This document shows positions 17,542 to 27,170 of a stretch of DNA of 64,000 nucleotides, in pieces. The first letter of the stretch is position 1. Every line of letters starts with the position of its first letter. Origin of the DNA: Bacillus sp. 1780r2a1 (lineage in GTDB: Bacteria > Bacillota > Bacilli > Bacillales > Bacillaceae_H); the NCBI GenBank assembly GCA_024134725.1, contig CP099863.1, positions 2,911,258 to 2,975,257 on the forward strand, given 5' to 3'. The notes beneath the pieces are model-generated. The model was not told the DNA's origin. It was given only the letters and a program-made list of their open reading frames with translations, and did not search any database. The translations under genes and the position numbers were made by a program.

Positions 17542-19347
17542 TTAGACTTGCTTTATAGCTGCCACTTCATGAAGCGCATTCTTTACCTCTCCATGTTCAC
17601 TTGCATGTGGTCGATCTTCACCGTCATTGTACCCGTAATCGAACATACGATTTCGGTTTAATGCAAGCTTAGTCACAGATGGACGAAGTAAATCAAATAG
17701 CTCAAAGCGTTCTTTAAGCTCTGGAAATTGCTTTTGATATTGAAGTATTTCACTTCTAACACTATTCCAAAATTGATATTCACTTATTTCTTCTTTCTTT
17801 TCAAGCACTTTCGCTAGATAACGGAAGTGACAAATAAACAAGCCTGTTAAGATAAATTGTGTTAAGCCAGCTGGTTTTTCGCTCCGCAATACGGCTTTTA
17901 ATTCGGGCGTTAAGCTTTGTAATTCTTTAAATGGCTGATCACTAATGTTTACATCATCAACAAAATCTTTCATAATAATGCGGACAGGCTTACCTTCTTT
18001 TAAAACAAGAACTGTATTTTGACCATGAGGTGAGAACACCGTTCCATATTGATAGAGGTAATGTAATAACGGTGGAAGAGTTGCGCTCATTAACGCTTCT
18101 ATCCACTCGGAAGCAGATAAGCCAGACTGCTGTATATAAGATGAGACCAATGCTTTCCCCTTAGAATCCACATGCAAGAGTGCTGCTAGGGTAATAGCTT
18201 TCTCTCCTTCTTCTAACTCCTGATAAATACTTTCTCTCCACACGACGCCAAGCATTTCTAAATATTGATAAGGAGCATCTTTTATTGCAGCAAATGTCGG
18301 ATGGTCTACATTTAAAGTGGCTACTTCCCCTAATAATCCCACTTTACATATATCTCGCAAGAATGAATCATTGTCGCGAATGTCTTTTATATGCTTTGTT
18401 ACCTGAGGTGCAATAACCGTCCGTTCACTCGGAAGCCCTCGATAGACAAGCGTATTTAAAATACTCATTGGTAACTTTACATGATACTTATTATGATTTG
18501 TTGTATTAACAAATGTTCGAATCGACTGTTGTGGAAGGTAATAATCATCTCCTTCACCCAGTGGTATTATGAGATTTTCTGCTAAATATTGTGCATATAA
18601 AGGAATAATCATATTATTCCACTGCCATTCATGAACAGGTAGATAATAATAATCTTCTGGCTGCAAGCCTTTTTCCTTCAATTGGCTCTCAAATACTTCT
18701 ACCGTCTTTTCACCTAGCTCTTGTTCCATTACTTGTTGAAACTTAAGAGGGGTCAATGAATGGAACGAGCTTACTGTTTTCGAAACGGCAATCCATGATA
18801 ACTGAATCTCTTGTTTTTGTTCAGGAGCAAATTTCATATAATCACTATAACTAAAACCAATTCGTCCTTTGTTATATGTAATCCAAGGGTGTCCCGTCAT
18901 TTCACCTTCAAGCTCTGCATAATCAAGGTTTGCTAGTTCATCGGCACTAAGACGTTCTTGCAAGTGAAGATCAGCAACAAGGGTATGCATATATTCTTTA
19001 GCTAAATGTCCTGCTGTTGAAAAAGACATTTCATTAAAATCAGACAGACTGATTAATAGCTGTAGTGCTCTCGAAGAGGAAATTGTCATATTATTTTCTT
19101 CTATATAAATTGTTTCTTCTAACACTTCGTAACTATCAAATAGACGTTTTTTCGCTTCAAATCGATAAGTAATTCCACGAGGATCTTTCCATTCATACCA
19201 TGAACTGTTCCCATTTGCTTTTACCTCGTCTGGAGTAATAATGTTTTCATACATAAACTCCTCTAACATTTTAGCAAGCAATTGATTATTTGCCTTATCC
19301 CAGCGCTCTTTTGTAAATGCTGTTAAATTCGTATCTGTTATTTTCAT
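17542..19347 (-). CDS. IucA/IucC-family NIS siderophore synthetase (RhbF/IucC-like)
   Basis: The 601-residue enzyme belongs to the NRPS-independent siderophore synthetases, which use ATP to adenylate a citrate carboxylate and form an amide with a hydroxamate amine. Conserved blocks are GHPWITYNKGRIGFS (ATP phosphate site), VHEWQW, SIRTFVNT with LPMSILNTLVYRG, and SPHGQNTVLV with MKDFVDD. It is the last gene of the operon, overlapping the exporter gene by four bases. By comparison with rhizobactin and aerobactin clusters it would perform the second condensation onto citrate. That order of reaction is inferred, not visible. Confidence 0.88.
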   Translation of the reverse strand: MKITDTNLTAFTKERWDKANNQLLAKMLEEFMYENIITPDEVKANGNSSWYEWKDPRGITYRFEAKKRLFDSYEVLEETIYIEENNMTISSSRALQLLISLSDFNEMSFSTAGHLAKEYMHTLVADLHLQERLSADELANLDYAELEGEMTGHPWITYNKGRIGFSYSDYMKFAPEQKQEIQLSWIAVSKTVSSFHSLTPLKFQQVMEQELGEKTVEVFESQLKEKGLQPEDYYYLPVHEWQWNNMIIPLYAQYLAENLIIPLGEGDDYYLPQQSIRTFVNTTNHNKYHVKLPMSILNTLVYRGLPSERTVIAPQVTKHIKDIRDNDSFLRDICKVGLLGEVATLNVDHPTFAAIKDAPYQYLEMLGVVWRESIYQELEEGEKAITLAALLHVDSKGKALVSSYIQQSGLSASEWIEALMSATLPPLLHYLYQYGTVFSPHGQNTVLVLKEGKPVRIIMKDFVDDVNISDQPFKELQSLTPELKAVLRSEKPAGLTQFILTGLFICHFRYLAKVLEKKEEISEYQFWNSVRSEILQYQKQFPELKERFELFDLLRPSVTKLALNRNRMFDYGYNDGEDRPHASEHGEVKNALHEVAAIKQV

Positions 19348-20501
19348 CCTTTATTCTCCTTTATCGATTTATAGATTGTTAACCTCTGCTGAGCCATAAT
19401 AAATGATAGAACTGCTATCAGTAGTACTATGCCACCACCAATAAGAGGAATATGAAGCTTGCCATTTTGAACAAGTATTAGTGCAAGCAGCGGCGCAAAG
19501 AGCAAACCTACATTCTGTGCCGTTAACATCCAACTATAATAAGAAACTGTCTCCGTGTTGCTTTGCTTAAAAAGATAAAGATCGATAAGTAGGAGACTAA
19601 TGTAGAATCCTATTCCATATAAACATCTGCTGATTATAAAAAGAACTAGCGATGATGTAAAAGCTTGTATAATTAAGACGACTGAGCTAAATGCCAATAC
19701 TCCATATAACACATACATCATATTAAAGCGATCGAACATTCCTGGAGGGAGCATAAACTTTAGCACAATCGCCATTACGCTTGGCATCACGTAAAGCACT
19801 GCATTTAACCATTCATCGATTCCATATTCATTTGAAACAAAAACCGTAAAGTATGGCCTTACCATATTGTGAGCGACATGAAAAAGAAAAACGGCCAGCA
19901 AATAGCCAATTAGGCGTGTTGGAAAGGATGTGCGAATAACCCGCCTGTTCTCCTTGGCTTTTTTAGATTCACTAAACCCTTTGGCAAAAATAGCGGCAAA
20001 AATCAAATCAGTGCACGCAAAGAACTTATAAATTAAAAGCGGCATTTCCCATGAAATGACGAAGCTTCCAGCCAGACTTGCGACAATTATTCCGCCGTGC
20101 AATGCCAAGAGATAAGTTGCTGCTTTTTTCTCTTTATTTTCACTTGTGCTTACCAGGTGTGGATACAGTAAATATAGGCAGCTTTGAAATACAAGTAGTA
20201 GAAGTGAAAAAGATAGGAACATGAAAAAGCTGTTGCTTTCGCTCAACATTAGTTTGCAAATACCTATGCTAATAAGCGCATACACGCTTACTTTTTCAAC
20301 CTCCCACTTTTTTAAAAGAATCCCCCAAATCGGAGTCATAATAATAGCAACCATTCGACAATAAATAATAAATAAGGATGTCGCCTGTAAGCCATCAACC
20401 TGAAAGAACTCTGTGAAAAATTGGGGATAGAAAGGTGACAAGAGAACTTCCGACACCACTGTCATAAACAAGCACGTAAATATAATCCACGAGCGACTCA
20501 T
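19344..20501 (-). CDS. MFS transporter, probable siderophore exporter
   Basis: This 385-residue membrane protein has about 12 hydrophobic segments and the overall size of a major facilitator transporter. There is no classical antibiotic-efflux motif that I can assign with certainty. Its place inside the siderophore operon, overlapping the downstream synthetase gene by four bases and only six bases behind the monooxygenase gene, makes export of the finished siderophore the likely job. In the S. meliloti rhb cluster the exporter is not in this position. Confidence 0.8.
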   Translation of the reverse strand: MSRSWIIFTCLFMTVVSEVLLSPFYPQFFTEFFQVDGLQATSLFIIYCRMVAIIMTPIWGILLKKWEVEKVSVYALISIGICKLMLSESNSFFMFLSFSLLLLVFQSCLYLLYPHLVSTSENKEKKAATYLLALHGGIIVASLAGSFVISWEMPLLIYKFFACTDLIFAAIFAKGFSESKKAKENRRVIRTSFPTRLIGYLLAVFLFHVAHNMVRPYFTVFVSNEYGIDEWLNAVLYVMPSVMAIVLKFMLPPGMFDRFNMMYVLYGVLAFSSVVLIIQAFTSSLVLFIISRCLYGIGFYISLLLIDLYLFKQSNTETVSYYSWMLTAQNVGLLFAPLLALILVQNGKLHIPLIGGGIVLLIAVLSFIMAQQRLTIYKSIKENKG

Positions 20502-20507
20502 TTTGCG

Positions 20508-21791
20508 TTACACACCAAACTGTTGAAAAACATTCTTACTGTAAACTTTATAGACTTGTTTTCCTGCAATTTGATTAATGATAACTGCATTTCGGTAAGC
20601 ACCAAGCCCTAAATCCGGAGCCCCCACGCCGTGTGTATGAAGCTCTCCATTTTGAATAAACAAATTGGCTTCAACAGATTGAGTCCTGACTTTGAACTGT
20701 TCATCAATTTGCAGTTGTCCATTCTCATCAAATAGTAAATGAGATTGTAAACTTTCTAAGCATGATGGAAAGCTGCTGATATATCCTGTAGCCATAATAA
20801 CAACATCACTTTTCAATTCTTTGGTTTGACCTTGCTCATATTGATAAAGGGTGAGTTTATAGTCAGTTTCTTCTCGGCAAACATCTTGGACTTCTGTTAG
20901 TGCTTGCATATGAATAGGAGAAGCTTTTCCACCAACCGTTCGTTCATACAAATGTTCATAAATGTCAGCAATCGTATCAAAACTAATTCCTTTATATAAG
21001 AGGGCTTGATTTTTTAATACCTCTCTTTTTTTATCCTGATTTAAGTGATAGAAATAACGGGTGTATTCTGGTGAAAAATGTTCTAACCCCAGCTTTGAAT
21101 ACTCCATTGGATAAAACCCTTTAGACCTTGTGTACCAATGGAGTTCATAGTTGTTTTCCTGTTGATGTTGCAACAGATCATACACTACTTCAGCGGCACT
21201 TTGCCCGGAACCAATGACCGTAATATGACGAGCTTTAACGGTTTCATCACGATTTTGCTTATAGCAAGCAGAATGGTAGAATTGATTGCTTTGTAAACTT
21301 TTAAAGTCAGCTGGAACTGCTGGATTTGTTCCTACCCCTACTACTACATTTTTCGCGTAGTAAACGGTTGGTTTACCACTTTCCTCAACTGTTACTTTAT
21401 ATAGCTGCTCTTTTTCTATTTCAATTTTCTGAACCTTGCTGTTGAACTGCAGCCCTTTTAACTGATTAGCTACCCATTGACAATAATGATTGTACTCAGT
21501 TCGTGGAATGTGAAATTTCTCAAAGAAATAAAATTGATACAATCGTTCGTGTTCATGTAAATAGCGTAAGAAACTATAGGGGCTAGATGGATTAACCATC
21601 GTTACTAAATCAGCCATAAACGGCACCTGTAGCGTAGTTCCTTCTAAAAGCATACCTGGATGCCAATTAAACTGAGATTTCTGATCAAAGCATTTATACG
21701 AGTATTCTGTTTCTTCTAATAAAGCTGCTAGTCCAAGGTTAAATGGCCCTATTCCAACTCCAATAACCTCTAAAACTTCCCTTGAATCCAT
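20508..21791 (-). CDS. L-lysine/ornithine-type N-monooxygenase (IucD/RhbE-like)
   Basis: This flavin- and NADPH-dependent enzyme hydroxylates the terminal amine of a diamine. It shows the FAD motif GVGIGPFNLGLAAL at the N-terminus, the family segment FNWHPGMLLEGTTLQVPF, the NADPH motif VIGSGQSAAEV (about residue 190) and ATGYISSFPS near the C-terminus. In the schizokinen pathway the substrate would be 1,3-diaminopropane. ATG at 21791 is chosen because AGGTGG lies five bases upstream; the gene overlaps the acetyltransferase gene by about 22 bases, implying coupled translation. Confidence 0.9.
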   Translation of the reverse strand: MDSREVLEVIGVGIGPFNLGLAALLEETEYSYKCFDQKSQFNWHPGMLLEGTTLQVPFMADLVTMVNPSSPYSFLRYLHEHERLYQFYFFEKFHIPRTEYNHYCQWVANQLKGLQFNSKVQKIEIEKEQLYKVTVEESGKPTVYYAKNVVVGVGTNPAVPADFKSLQSNQFYHSACYKQNRDETVKARHITVIGSGQSAAEVVYDLLQHQQENNYELHWYTRSKGFYPMEYSKLGLEHFSPEYTRYFYHLNQDKKREVLKNQALLYKGISFDTIADIYEHLYERTVGGKASPIHMQALTEVQDVCREETDYKLTLYQYEQGQTKELKSDVVIMATGYISSFPSCLESLQSHLLFDENGQLQIDEQFKVRTQSVEANLFIQNGELHTHGVGAPDLGLGAYRNAVIINQIAGKQVYKVYSKNVFQQFGV

Positions 21792-22369
21792 GCGTTCCAC
21801 CTACTTTCAAACACGTCTTGTTGACAATAAAGAAGCATAGCTGTTTTATCCGGAAGGTCAACCGTCTTTAACTGTTGAAATCCACATTTCTCAAAAACAT
21901 GAATCATCTTTTTATTTCGAATATCTGGTTCAGCCATAATACGCTTTGTTTCCGATACTTCAAACATTCTTTTCATGAGCCTTAGCATCAATGGATAAAT
22001 AAATCCTTTGCCAAGATAATCTTTCTCGCCAATTAACAGATGAATGCCTTGATCTCCTTTTTCATAGTCATAATAATGACGGATTAAATCTTCAGATACC
22101 ATGTATGCCTCCCAATAGCTCATTGGTTGCCCATCTATTTCACCAATTAATAGCTGCTGATGTTTTTTTGCTAAAAAGTGCTTTAAATGAGATGCATACT
22201 CAGCTCTTGGCTTATCCAAATTCCAAAACGGAATGACGTGCTCTTGATTCATCCAACCATGCAAGCGGTCAAAATCTTTCTCAAACGTTACATAGCGAAA
22301 CGTAATCTCTTTTTTGATTTTTGCATCCCATACTGAGATAGGATAATGATTTTCAGCTAATAGCTTCAT
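21770..22369 (-). CDS. GNAT acetyltransferase for siderophore hydroxylamine (RhbD/IucB-like)
   Basis: The 199-residue protein belongs to the IucB/RhbD branch of GNAT enzymes: PISVWDAKIKKEITFRYV, the typical HGWMNQEHVIPFWNL, SYWEAYMVSEDLIRHYY and the acetyl-CoA loop GEKDYLGKGFIYPLM. It transfers an acetyl group to the N-hydroxy-diamine and so completes the hydroxamate. The ATG overlaps the stop of the preceding synthetase by four bases. The acyl donor (acetyl rather than a longer acyl) is inferred from the pathway. Confidence 0.88.
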   Translation of the reverse strand: MKLLAENHYPISVWDAKIKKEITFRYVTFEKDFDRLHGWMNQEHVIPFWNLDKPRAEYASHLKHFLAKKHQQLLIGEIDGQPMSYWEAYMVSEDLIRHYYDYEKGDQGIHLLIGEKDYLGKGFIYPLMLRLMKRMFEVSETKRIMAEPDIRNKKMIHVFEKCGFQQLKTVDLPDKTAMLLYCQQDVFESRWNAWIQGKF

Positions 22370-24108
22370 TTATACACACCTTCTAAAACCGCAAGCGGAT
22401 TAGTGACATCCACGTAAACAGATTGTGTTTCTAAACTACCAACTAGCTCATCCATATCATGAATGCGCGTTAATAAATTGGCTTTGCAAGGCAAACTTTC
22501 CTGAGAAAGCATACTCTTAACTAGATTTGTATGATCATTCTTTTCATATCCCAAGATAACTGTACGCATCTGTTCAATCAGCTTGCTTTCTTCAATTAGT
22601 CCACTTGTCCCAAAAGCATTAATTAAGCCAAATAGATGATTAAAGATAACATAATAACGAAACCTCTCTTCAGCAACCGCATCGTCACATACTGTATCAC
22701 TCATCTGGTTTAAGCCTTTGACAAGTTTTTGCAGGTCTTCTTGCTTAGAGCGCATAAAATAATATCCTTGGTTATCGCGATAATAAAATGCTTTGGGATA
22801 GCCTTCTTTTGTCAGTTTGATAATTGAGTTTTGCTGATGCGCTTCAAGCGCAATTCCTTTTTCTGTATACAACCACATCATTGGCTTTAACGAAATGTCT
22901 AAATACTTCTTAAACCAATCTTGACTAACAGCTTCCAGTGATCGGTTTTCAGCTTTAGCTAAACGATGAATAATCTCTTGAAGCTGCGTATGGTGACGGT
23001 ACACATGATCTTGACATAAACTTGCTAAAAGAGTAGTCGAATCCCCTTCTGTTCCCTTAAAAGGGTTTTCTCGAATTACAACCTCAAATCCAAGCTCTTC
23101 TTCACCAAGCGTGACGTATGCAAAGTCTTTAATAATCTTAAAAGCAGGATGATGAACCTGAAGCTCTTCCTCTAAACCAGCACGTAAAAGTTCCGTTACC
23201 TCTACACCTCGGTACAGCTCTTTTCGTTTATTAACGCGAAGTGAATTTGTTATTTTTACGGGTATTGAAAACTTATACATAACGTCTGCGTTTGAGTTAT
23301 ACACAGTTCGTACAGACGAAGTAGGATAAAACGCTTGTCCTTGAGGGCCTAGATATGAAAGTTGCCCGCTTTGAATCCAGTCACAAACTTCTGATTTTCC
23401 AAGTAAATATCTTGCTTGAAGAGGATGCATTGGAATCAATACATTTTCTTCGTCTTGGCAATAGTTAGCTTTAAATTCACTTGATACTTCTGCGTCTTCT
23501 AACAGCTGTTTTTTAATGATTAAACTTGCTTTTTCCAGTGCAGAGCCGTGTTTAACCAATGAAGCTTCTGCGCAAAAATAGTGTAGTTGAAACTTTCCCT
23601 TTAGCTCTGGAGCGAAGATTACTTCTTCTTCAGGCAAAATCCCTTGTCTACTTTTAGGAGTTGGGTGAAGCTGATGCCCAATTAAAAGCGCTTGTTCGGA
23701 TTGTAAAAAGTTCTTATCAGCCCCGTAACACTCTTGAAGTTCTGCTTGTCTCACTTCAATGAATTGCTTCATATTTTCATAGCTTAATAGTACGCGCACA
23801 ATCAGTTCATTTATTTGAAGTAAGTCCTCCGTTACTTCTTTCATTAGCAGCGCCAATAGTGTTAACAAATCTAGCTCTTGACGCTCATGCCCTTCTACTT
23901 GATATACCATTTGCTCCTTTAATAGATGGCGTCCAGTTAAAGACCGATAATAAACTGGAAAATAGAGCGTGACGGGCTGCTTTTCTAGGGAGACAACAAG
24001 TTCTTCAGTCTCCCCCGCTTTTACCCATGTTCCCTTTCCTGTTTCTCTTACATAGCAGTTCACTACATTTTGCATCGTAATAAAATTAGCTGATTGTTGC
24101 GCATTCAC
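22366..24108 (-). CDS. IucA/IucC-family NIS siderophore synthetase (RhbC/IucA-like)
   Basis: This 580-residue synthetase carries the NIS blocks GHQLHPTPKSRQG, PMHPLQARYL, SSVRTVYN followed by KFSIPVKITNSLR, and ALEAHQQNSI. Relative to RhbC it should form the first amide between citrate and the hydroxamate amine. GTG at 24108 is used because GGGAGG lies nine bases upstream; the longer frame has no binding site. It overlaps the decarboxylase gene by 23 bases, so the ribosome binding site lies inside that gene. The two synthetases of the operon are clearly diverged paralogues, as expected for a citrate siderophore with two arms. Confidence 0.88.
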   Translation of the reverse strand: MNAQQSANFITMQNVVNCYVRETGKGTWVKAGETEELVVSLEKQPVTLYFPVYYRSLTGRHLLKEQMVYQVEGHERQELDLLTLLALLMKEVTEDLLQINELIVRVLLSYENMKQFIEVRQAELQECYGADKNFLQSEQALLIGHQLHPTPKSRQGILPEEEVIFAPELKGKFQLHYFCAEASLVKHGSALEKASLIIKKQLLEDAEVSSEFKANYCQDEENVLIPMHPLQARYLLGKSEVCDWIQSGQLSYLGPQGQAFYPTSSVRTVYNSNADVMYKFSIPVKITNSLRVNKRKELYRGVEVTELLRAGLEEELQVHHPAFKIIKDFAYVTLGEEELGFEVVIRENPFKGTEGDSTTLLASLCQDHVYRHHTQLQEIIHRLAKAENRSLEAVSQDWFKKYLDISLKPMMWLYTEKGIALEAHQQNSIIKLTKEGYPKAFYYRDNQGYYFMRSKQEDLQKLVKGLNQMSDTVCDDAVAEERFRYYVIFNHLFGLINAFGTSGLIEESKLIEQMRTVILGYEKNDHTNLVKSMLSQESLPCKANLLTRIHDMDELVGSLETQSVYVDVTNPLAVLEGVYK

Positions 24109-25609
24109 GTAACGCTTCCTCCCTCTGCTCCAACTCGCTACCAAGTTGAAGTACCTCTTTTATAAATTGTTTTAAGTTTTCAAACTCAATCATCGGATTC
24201 AACATTGTTACTTTTAAACATACTTCTTGGTTCACTTTTGTTTTTGCTATAACAAAGGTTCCTGCTTCATATAGCTGTTGCTGAATCATTGTATTAATTT
24301 TGTTTTCAATATACTTTTGATCTTCAGCACTTTCTCCTAGCTCTTTGCATTGATACTTAAATACAATAGCGTTCATCGTCGGTTCATTCATAACTTTAAC
24401 CATTGAATGTTCTTGTAAATATTCAGCTAACTTCCTCGCATTTTGAATAGTTTGGTCAATCAATTGACCAAAAGAAGATGTACCCATCATTTGAAACGTT
24501 AGCCAAACCTTAAGAGCATCAAAACGTTTAGTTGTTTGAATACTACGGTTAACAAGGTGAAGATGCTCATCTTCTTCTGGATTTAAGTAGTCTGCATAAA
24601 GTTGAATATGCTGAAAGGCTTTTTCATCATTTACAAAGAAGGCACCGCAGCTAATAGGCTGATAAAACCACTTATGAAAGTCGATTGTAATGGAGTCTGC
24701 AAGCTTTAGCTCTTGAACTAGATGTCTATTTATCCCTGAGAACAATAAGCCACCACCATACGCAGCATCAGCGTGCACCCACATATCATAAGTTGATGCT
24801 AGTTGATGAATACCATAAAGAGAATCGATACTTCCAAAATCAGTGGTTCCAATTGTTGCTACAATGGCCATCGGAAGCTCTCCACTTTCTTGAGAAAGCT
24901 CTATCTTTGCACGTAAATCTTCTATGCACATCTCATAGCGCTCGTTTACTTTTACTGGAATAACTGCGCTTATCCCTAAACCAAGCTGTGCAGCAGATTG
25001 CTGAACTGTAAAGTGTGCTTTTTCAGAACAAAAGATTCGCAGTTTATTTGCTTCAGGTGGTAGACCTTCTTGCTGTACGTTTGCTTTAAGCTTTCGCTTA
25101 CAATAATCATTGCGAGCTAGTAGCATCCCCATATAATTTGATTGCGTTCCACCACTTGTAAATACACCGTTTGCGTTTGATCCATATCCAATTTGCTTGA
25201 TGCACTCTTTAATGACAGCATCTTCTATATAAGTCGCAATTGGACTTTGATCCCAAGAGTCCATCGACTGATTGAGAGCTGTGATAAACACTTCTGCAAC
25301 CAAAGCAGGTATAGCTGGAGGACAATGCAAATGTGCCATTGCTCCGGTATGAGAAATATGCAAGGAATGCTTTAAAACAAGTTGCTCTAGGGCCTCTGTC
25401 AGTTCTGTGAACGTGCGTCCCTTTTCTTTGAATGTCATTTCAGCATTAAAGTGCTCAAAGCAATCTTCTAGTTGCCAATGATGATAAGGCCTGTCGATTG
25501 TTTTATAATAATTTGAGATCATCTCTATAGACTGATTCATTAACTTCCTATACGTTTTTAAGCTTTGATTATCCTGGGATAGAAACCACTTTTGACAATC
25601 TTGTTCCAT
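24086..25609 (-). CDS. L-2,4-diaminobutyrate decarboxylase (RhbB-like)
   Basis: This is a 507-residue group II PLP decarboxylase. Visible blocks are FTSGGTQSNYMGMLLARN, VHADAAYGGG and the PLP lysine in DFHKWFYQP. It would convert diaminobutyrate to 1,3-diaminopropane, the diamine built into schizokinen and rhizobactin. It starts two bases before the end of the aminotransferase gene and runs on into the first synthetase. Aspartate, tyrosine and glutamate decarboxylases share this fold; the assignment to diaminobutyrate rests on the operon. Confidence 0.88.
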   Translation of the reverse strand: MEQDCQKWFLSQDNQSLKTYRKLMNQSIEMISNYYKTIDRPYHHWQLEDCFEHFNAEMTFKEKGRTFTELTEALEQLVLKHSLHISHTGAMAHLHCPPAIPALVAEVFITALNQSMDSWDQSPIATYIEDAVIKECIKQIGYGSNANGVFTSGGTQSNYMGMLLARNDYCKRKLKANVQQEGLPPEANKLRIFCSEKAHFTVQQSAAQLGLGISAVIPVKVNERYEMCIEDLRAKIELSQESGELPMAIVATIGTTDFGSIDSLYGIHQLASTYDMWVHADAAYGGGLLFSGINRHLVQELKLADSITIDFHKWFYQPISCGAFFVNDEKAFQHIQLYADYLNPEEDEHLHLVNRSIQTTKRFDALKVWLTFQMMGTSSFGQLIDQTIQNARKLAEYLQEHSMVKVMNEPTMNAIVFKYQCKELGESAEDQKYIENKINTMIQQQLYEAGTFVIAKTKVNQEVCLKVTMLNPMIEFENLKQFIKEVLQLGSELEQREEALRECATIS

Positions 25610-25610
25610 C

Positions 25611-26975
25611 TTATCTTTTCACCCACTTAGCTTCTGCTGCTTTTACCGATTCTTTAAAGCGCTCTAAGATATCATCAGCCTGAGCTTGACTTAAAATTAA
25701 AGGTGGTAACAAGCGAATAACTGCTCCATGCCTTCCTCCAACTTCTAAGATAACTCCTCGATTAAAGCACTCTTGCTGAATCATCTTCGCTAACTCTCCA
25801 TTTCCAGGATGGGCTCCAATCTTGTTGGCTGGCTTAGACCAATCGATAATTTCTACTCCAATCATTAACCCTCGACCACGAACATCTCCAATAGAAAAAC
25901 TATCGGCTTGGATGGCTTTTAGCTGCATTTGCATGTATGTTCCAAGTTCATGGGCGTGTGCATCTAAAGCATGCTCTTTCACAAAGCTAAGCGTTGCTTG
26001 TCCCGTTGCCATTGCGAGCTGATTACCGCGAAAAGTGCCGATATGAGCACCTGGTTCCCATTGGTCTAACGCTTTATCGTATACAACAACAGATAGTGGT
26101 AAGCTACCGCCTATTGCTTTTGATAACACCAGAACATCTGGTTCAATATCAGCATGCTGAAAGGCAAACATTTTACCCGTTCGACCAATTCCAGTTTGCA
26201 CTTCATCAATAATTAACGGAATTTGACGCTCTTTTGTAATACGACGAAGCTCTTTCAACCATGCAACAGGAGCAGGTACCGAACCTCCTTCACCTTGAAC
26301 AATTTCAACAACAATTCCTGCTGGTTTAACAATACCGCTTTCCGGATCGTCTAGTAAGTTTTCAATGTATGTGCTAATTACTTCGTGACCACCTTCACCG
26401 ATTCCAAATGGACAACGATATTCGTAAGGATAAGGTAAGAAATGTGTATCTGGAACTAAGGCATGAATTCGCTCTTTAGGGCTTATTGTTCCGCTAATGC
26501 TTAATGTGCCATGAGTAGAACCATGGTAGCCGCCTTGGAACGACAAAATAGTTCGGTTCCCCGTAGCCGTCTTTACAAGCTTTAACGCTGCTTCAATTGC
26601 ATCTCCACCCGTAGGCCCACAAAATTGCACTTTTGCTTTTTTTGCAAAATCAGTTGGTAAATTTGCAAACAACTCATCTACGAACGCTTCTTTAACCGGC
26701 GTAGTTAAATCTAATGTATGTAAAGGAATACGATCAGCTAATACCTGTTGAATCGCTTCATGGACTACTTCATGGTTATGACCAAGCGCTAAAGTGCCCG
26801 CTCCTGCTAAACAATCAATATACTCTTTGCCATTCATATCCGTGATGATGACACCCTCTGCTTTTTGAATAGCAATTGGAATTCTTCTTGGATAAGATCT
26901 CGCATTTGATTCGCGAAGTTCTTGTTGTGAAAGTAACGCTTCATTTGTAGATTGATTTGTTATTGAAATAGACAT
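25611..26975 (-). CDS. dat: Diaminobutyrate-2-oxoglutarate aminotransferase (RhbA-like)
   Basis: This class III PLP aminotransferase converts aspartate semialdehyde to L-2,4-diaminobutyrate. Conserved blocks are CLAGAGTLALGHNH, FCGPTGGDAIEAALKL, GGYHGSTHG, DEVQTGIGRTG and the PLP lysine in LSKAIGGSLP. The ATG at 26975 has AGGAGGAT just upstream; a longer frame to 27029 would run across the Fur box and is rejected. It is the first gene of the siderophore operon and carries the iron-responsive promoter region. Confidence 0.92.
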   Translation of the reverse strand: MSISITNQSTNEALLSQQELRESNARSYPRRIPIAIQKAEGVIITDMNGKEYIDCLAGAGTLALGHNHEVVHEAIQQVLADRIPLHTLDLTTPVKEAFVDELFANLPTDFAKKAKVQFCGPTGGDAIEAALKLVKTATGNRTILSFQGGYHGSTHGTLSISGTISPKERIHALVPDTHFLPYPYEYRCPFGIGEGGHEVISTYIENLLDDPESGIVKPAGIVVEIVQGEGGSVPAPVAWLKELRRITKERQIPLIIDEVQTGIGRTGKMFAFQHADIEPDVLVLSKAIGGSLPLSVVVYDKALDQWEPGAHIGTFRGNQLAMATGQATLSFVKEHALDAHAHELGTYMQMQLKAIQADSFSIGDVRGRGLMIGVEIIDWSKPANKIGAHPGNGELAKMIQQECFNRGVILEVGGRHGAVIRLLPPLILSQAQADDILERFKESVKAAEAKWVKR

Positions 26976-26998
26976 GAATAATCCTCCTATATTTAAAT

Positions 26999-27017
26999 GA
27001 TAATGATTTTCATTACT
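26999..27017. promoter_or_regulatory. Fur box 1 of the siderophore operon
   Basis: GATAATGATTTTCATTACT matches the 19-base Fur consensus GATAATGATWATCATTATC at 16 positions. It lies 24 bases upstream of the dat start codon. Confidence 0.88.
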
Positions 27018-27039
27018 AATTACATACATAAGGATAAAT

Positions 27040-27058
27040 GATAATGATTTTCAATGTC
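27040..27058. promoter_or_regulatory. Fur box 2 of the siderophore operon
   Basis: GATAATGATTTTCAATGTC shares the first 14 bases with box 1 and lies 41 bases further upstream. Two boxes about four helical turns apart suggest tight iron repression. Confidence 0.75.
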
Positions 27059-27135
27059 AACTGATTTTTCTAAAAATATGCATTTTTTCCTAAACTCTTC
27101 TTTAGTAATTGACAATTTTTAATGCTGATCTTACT

Positions 27136-27169
27136 AAAAAAAGCGCTACTTAAATTCGTAGCGCTTTTT
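27136..27169. terminator. Terminator of cutC
   Basis: AAAAAGCGCTAC and GTAGCGCTTTTT form a perfect stem with T runs on both strands, directly after the cutC stop (minus strand). Confidence 0.85.
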
Positions 27170-27170
27170 C

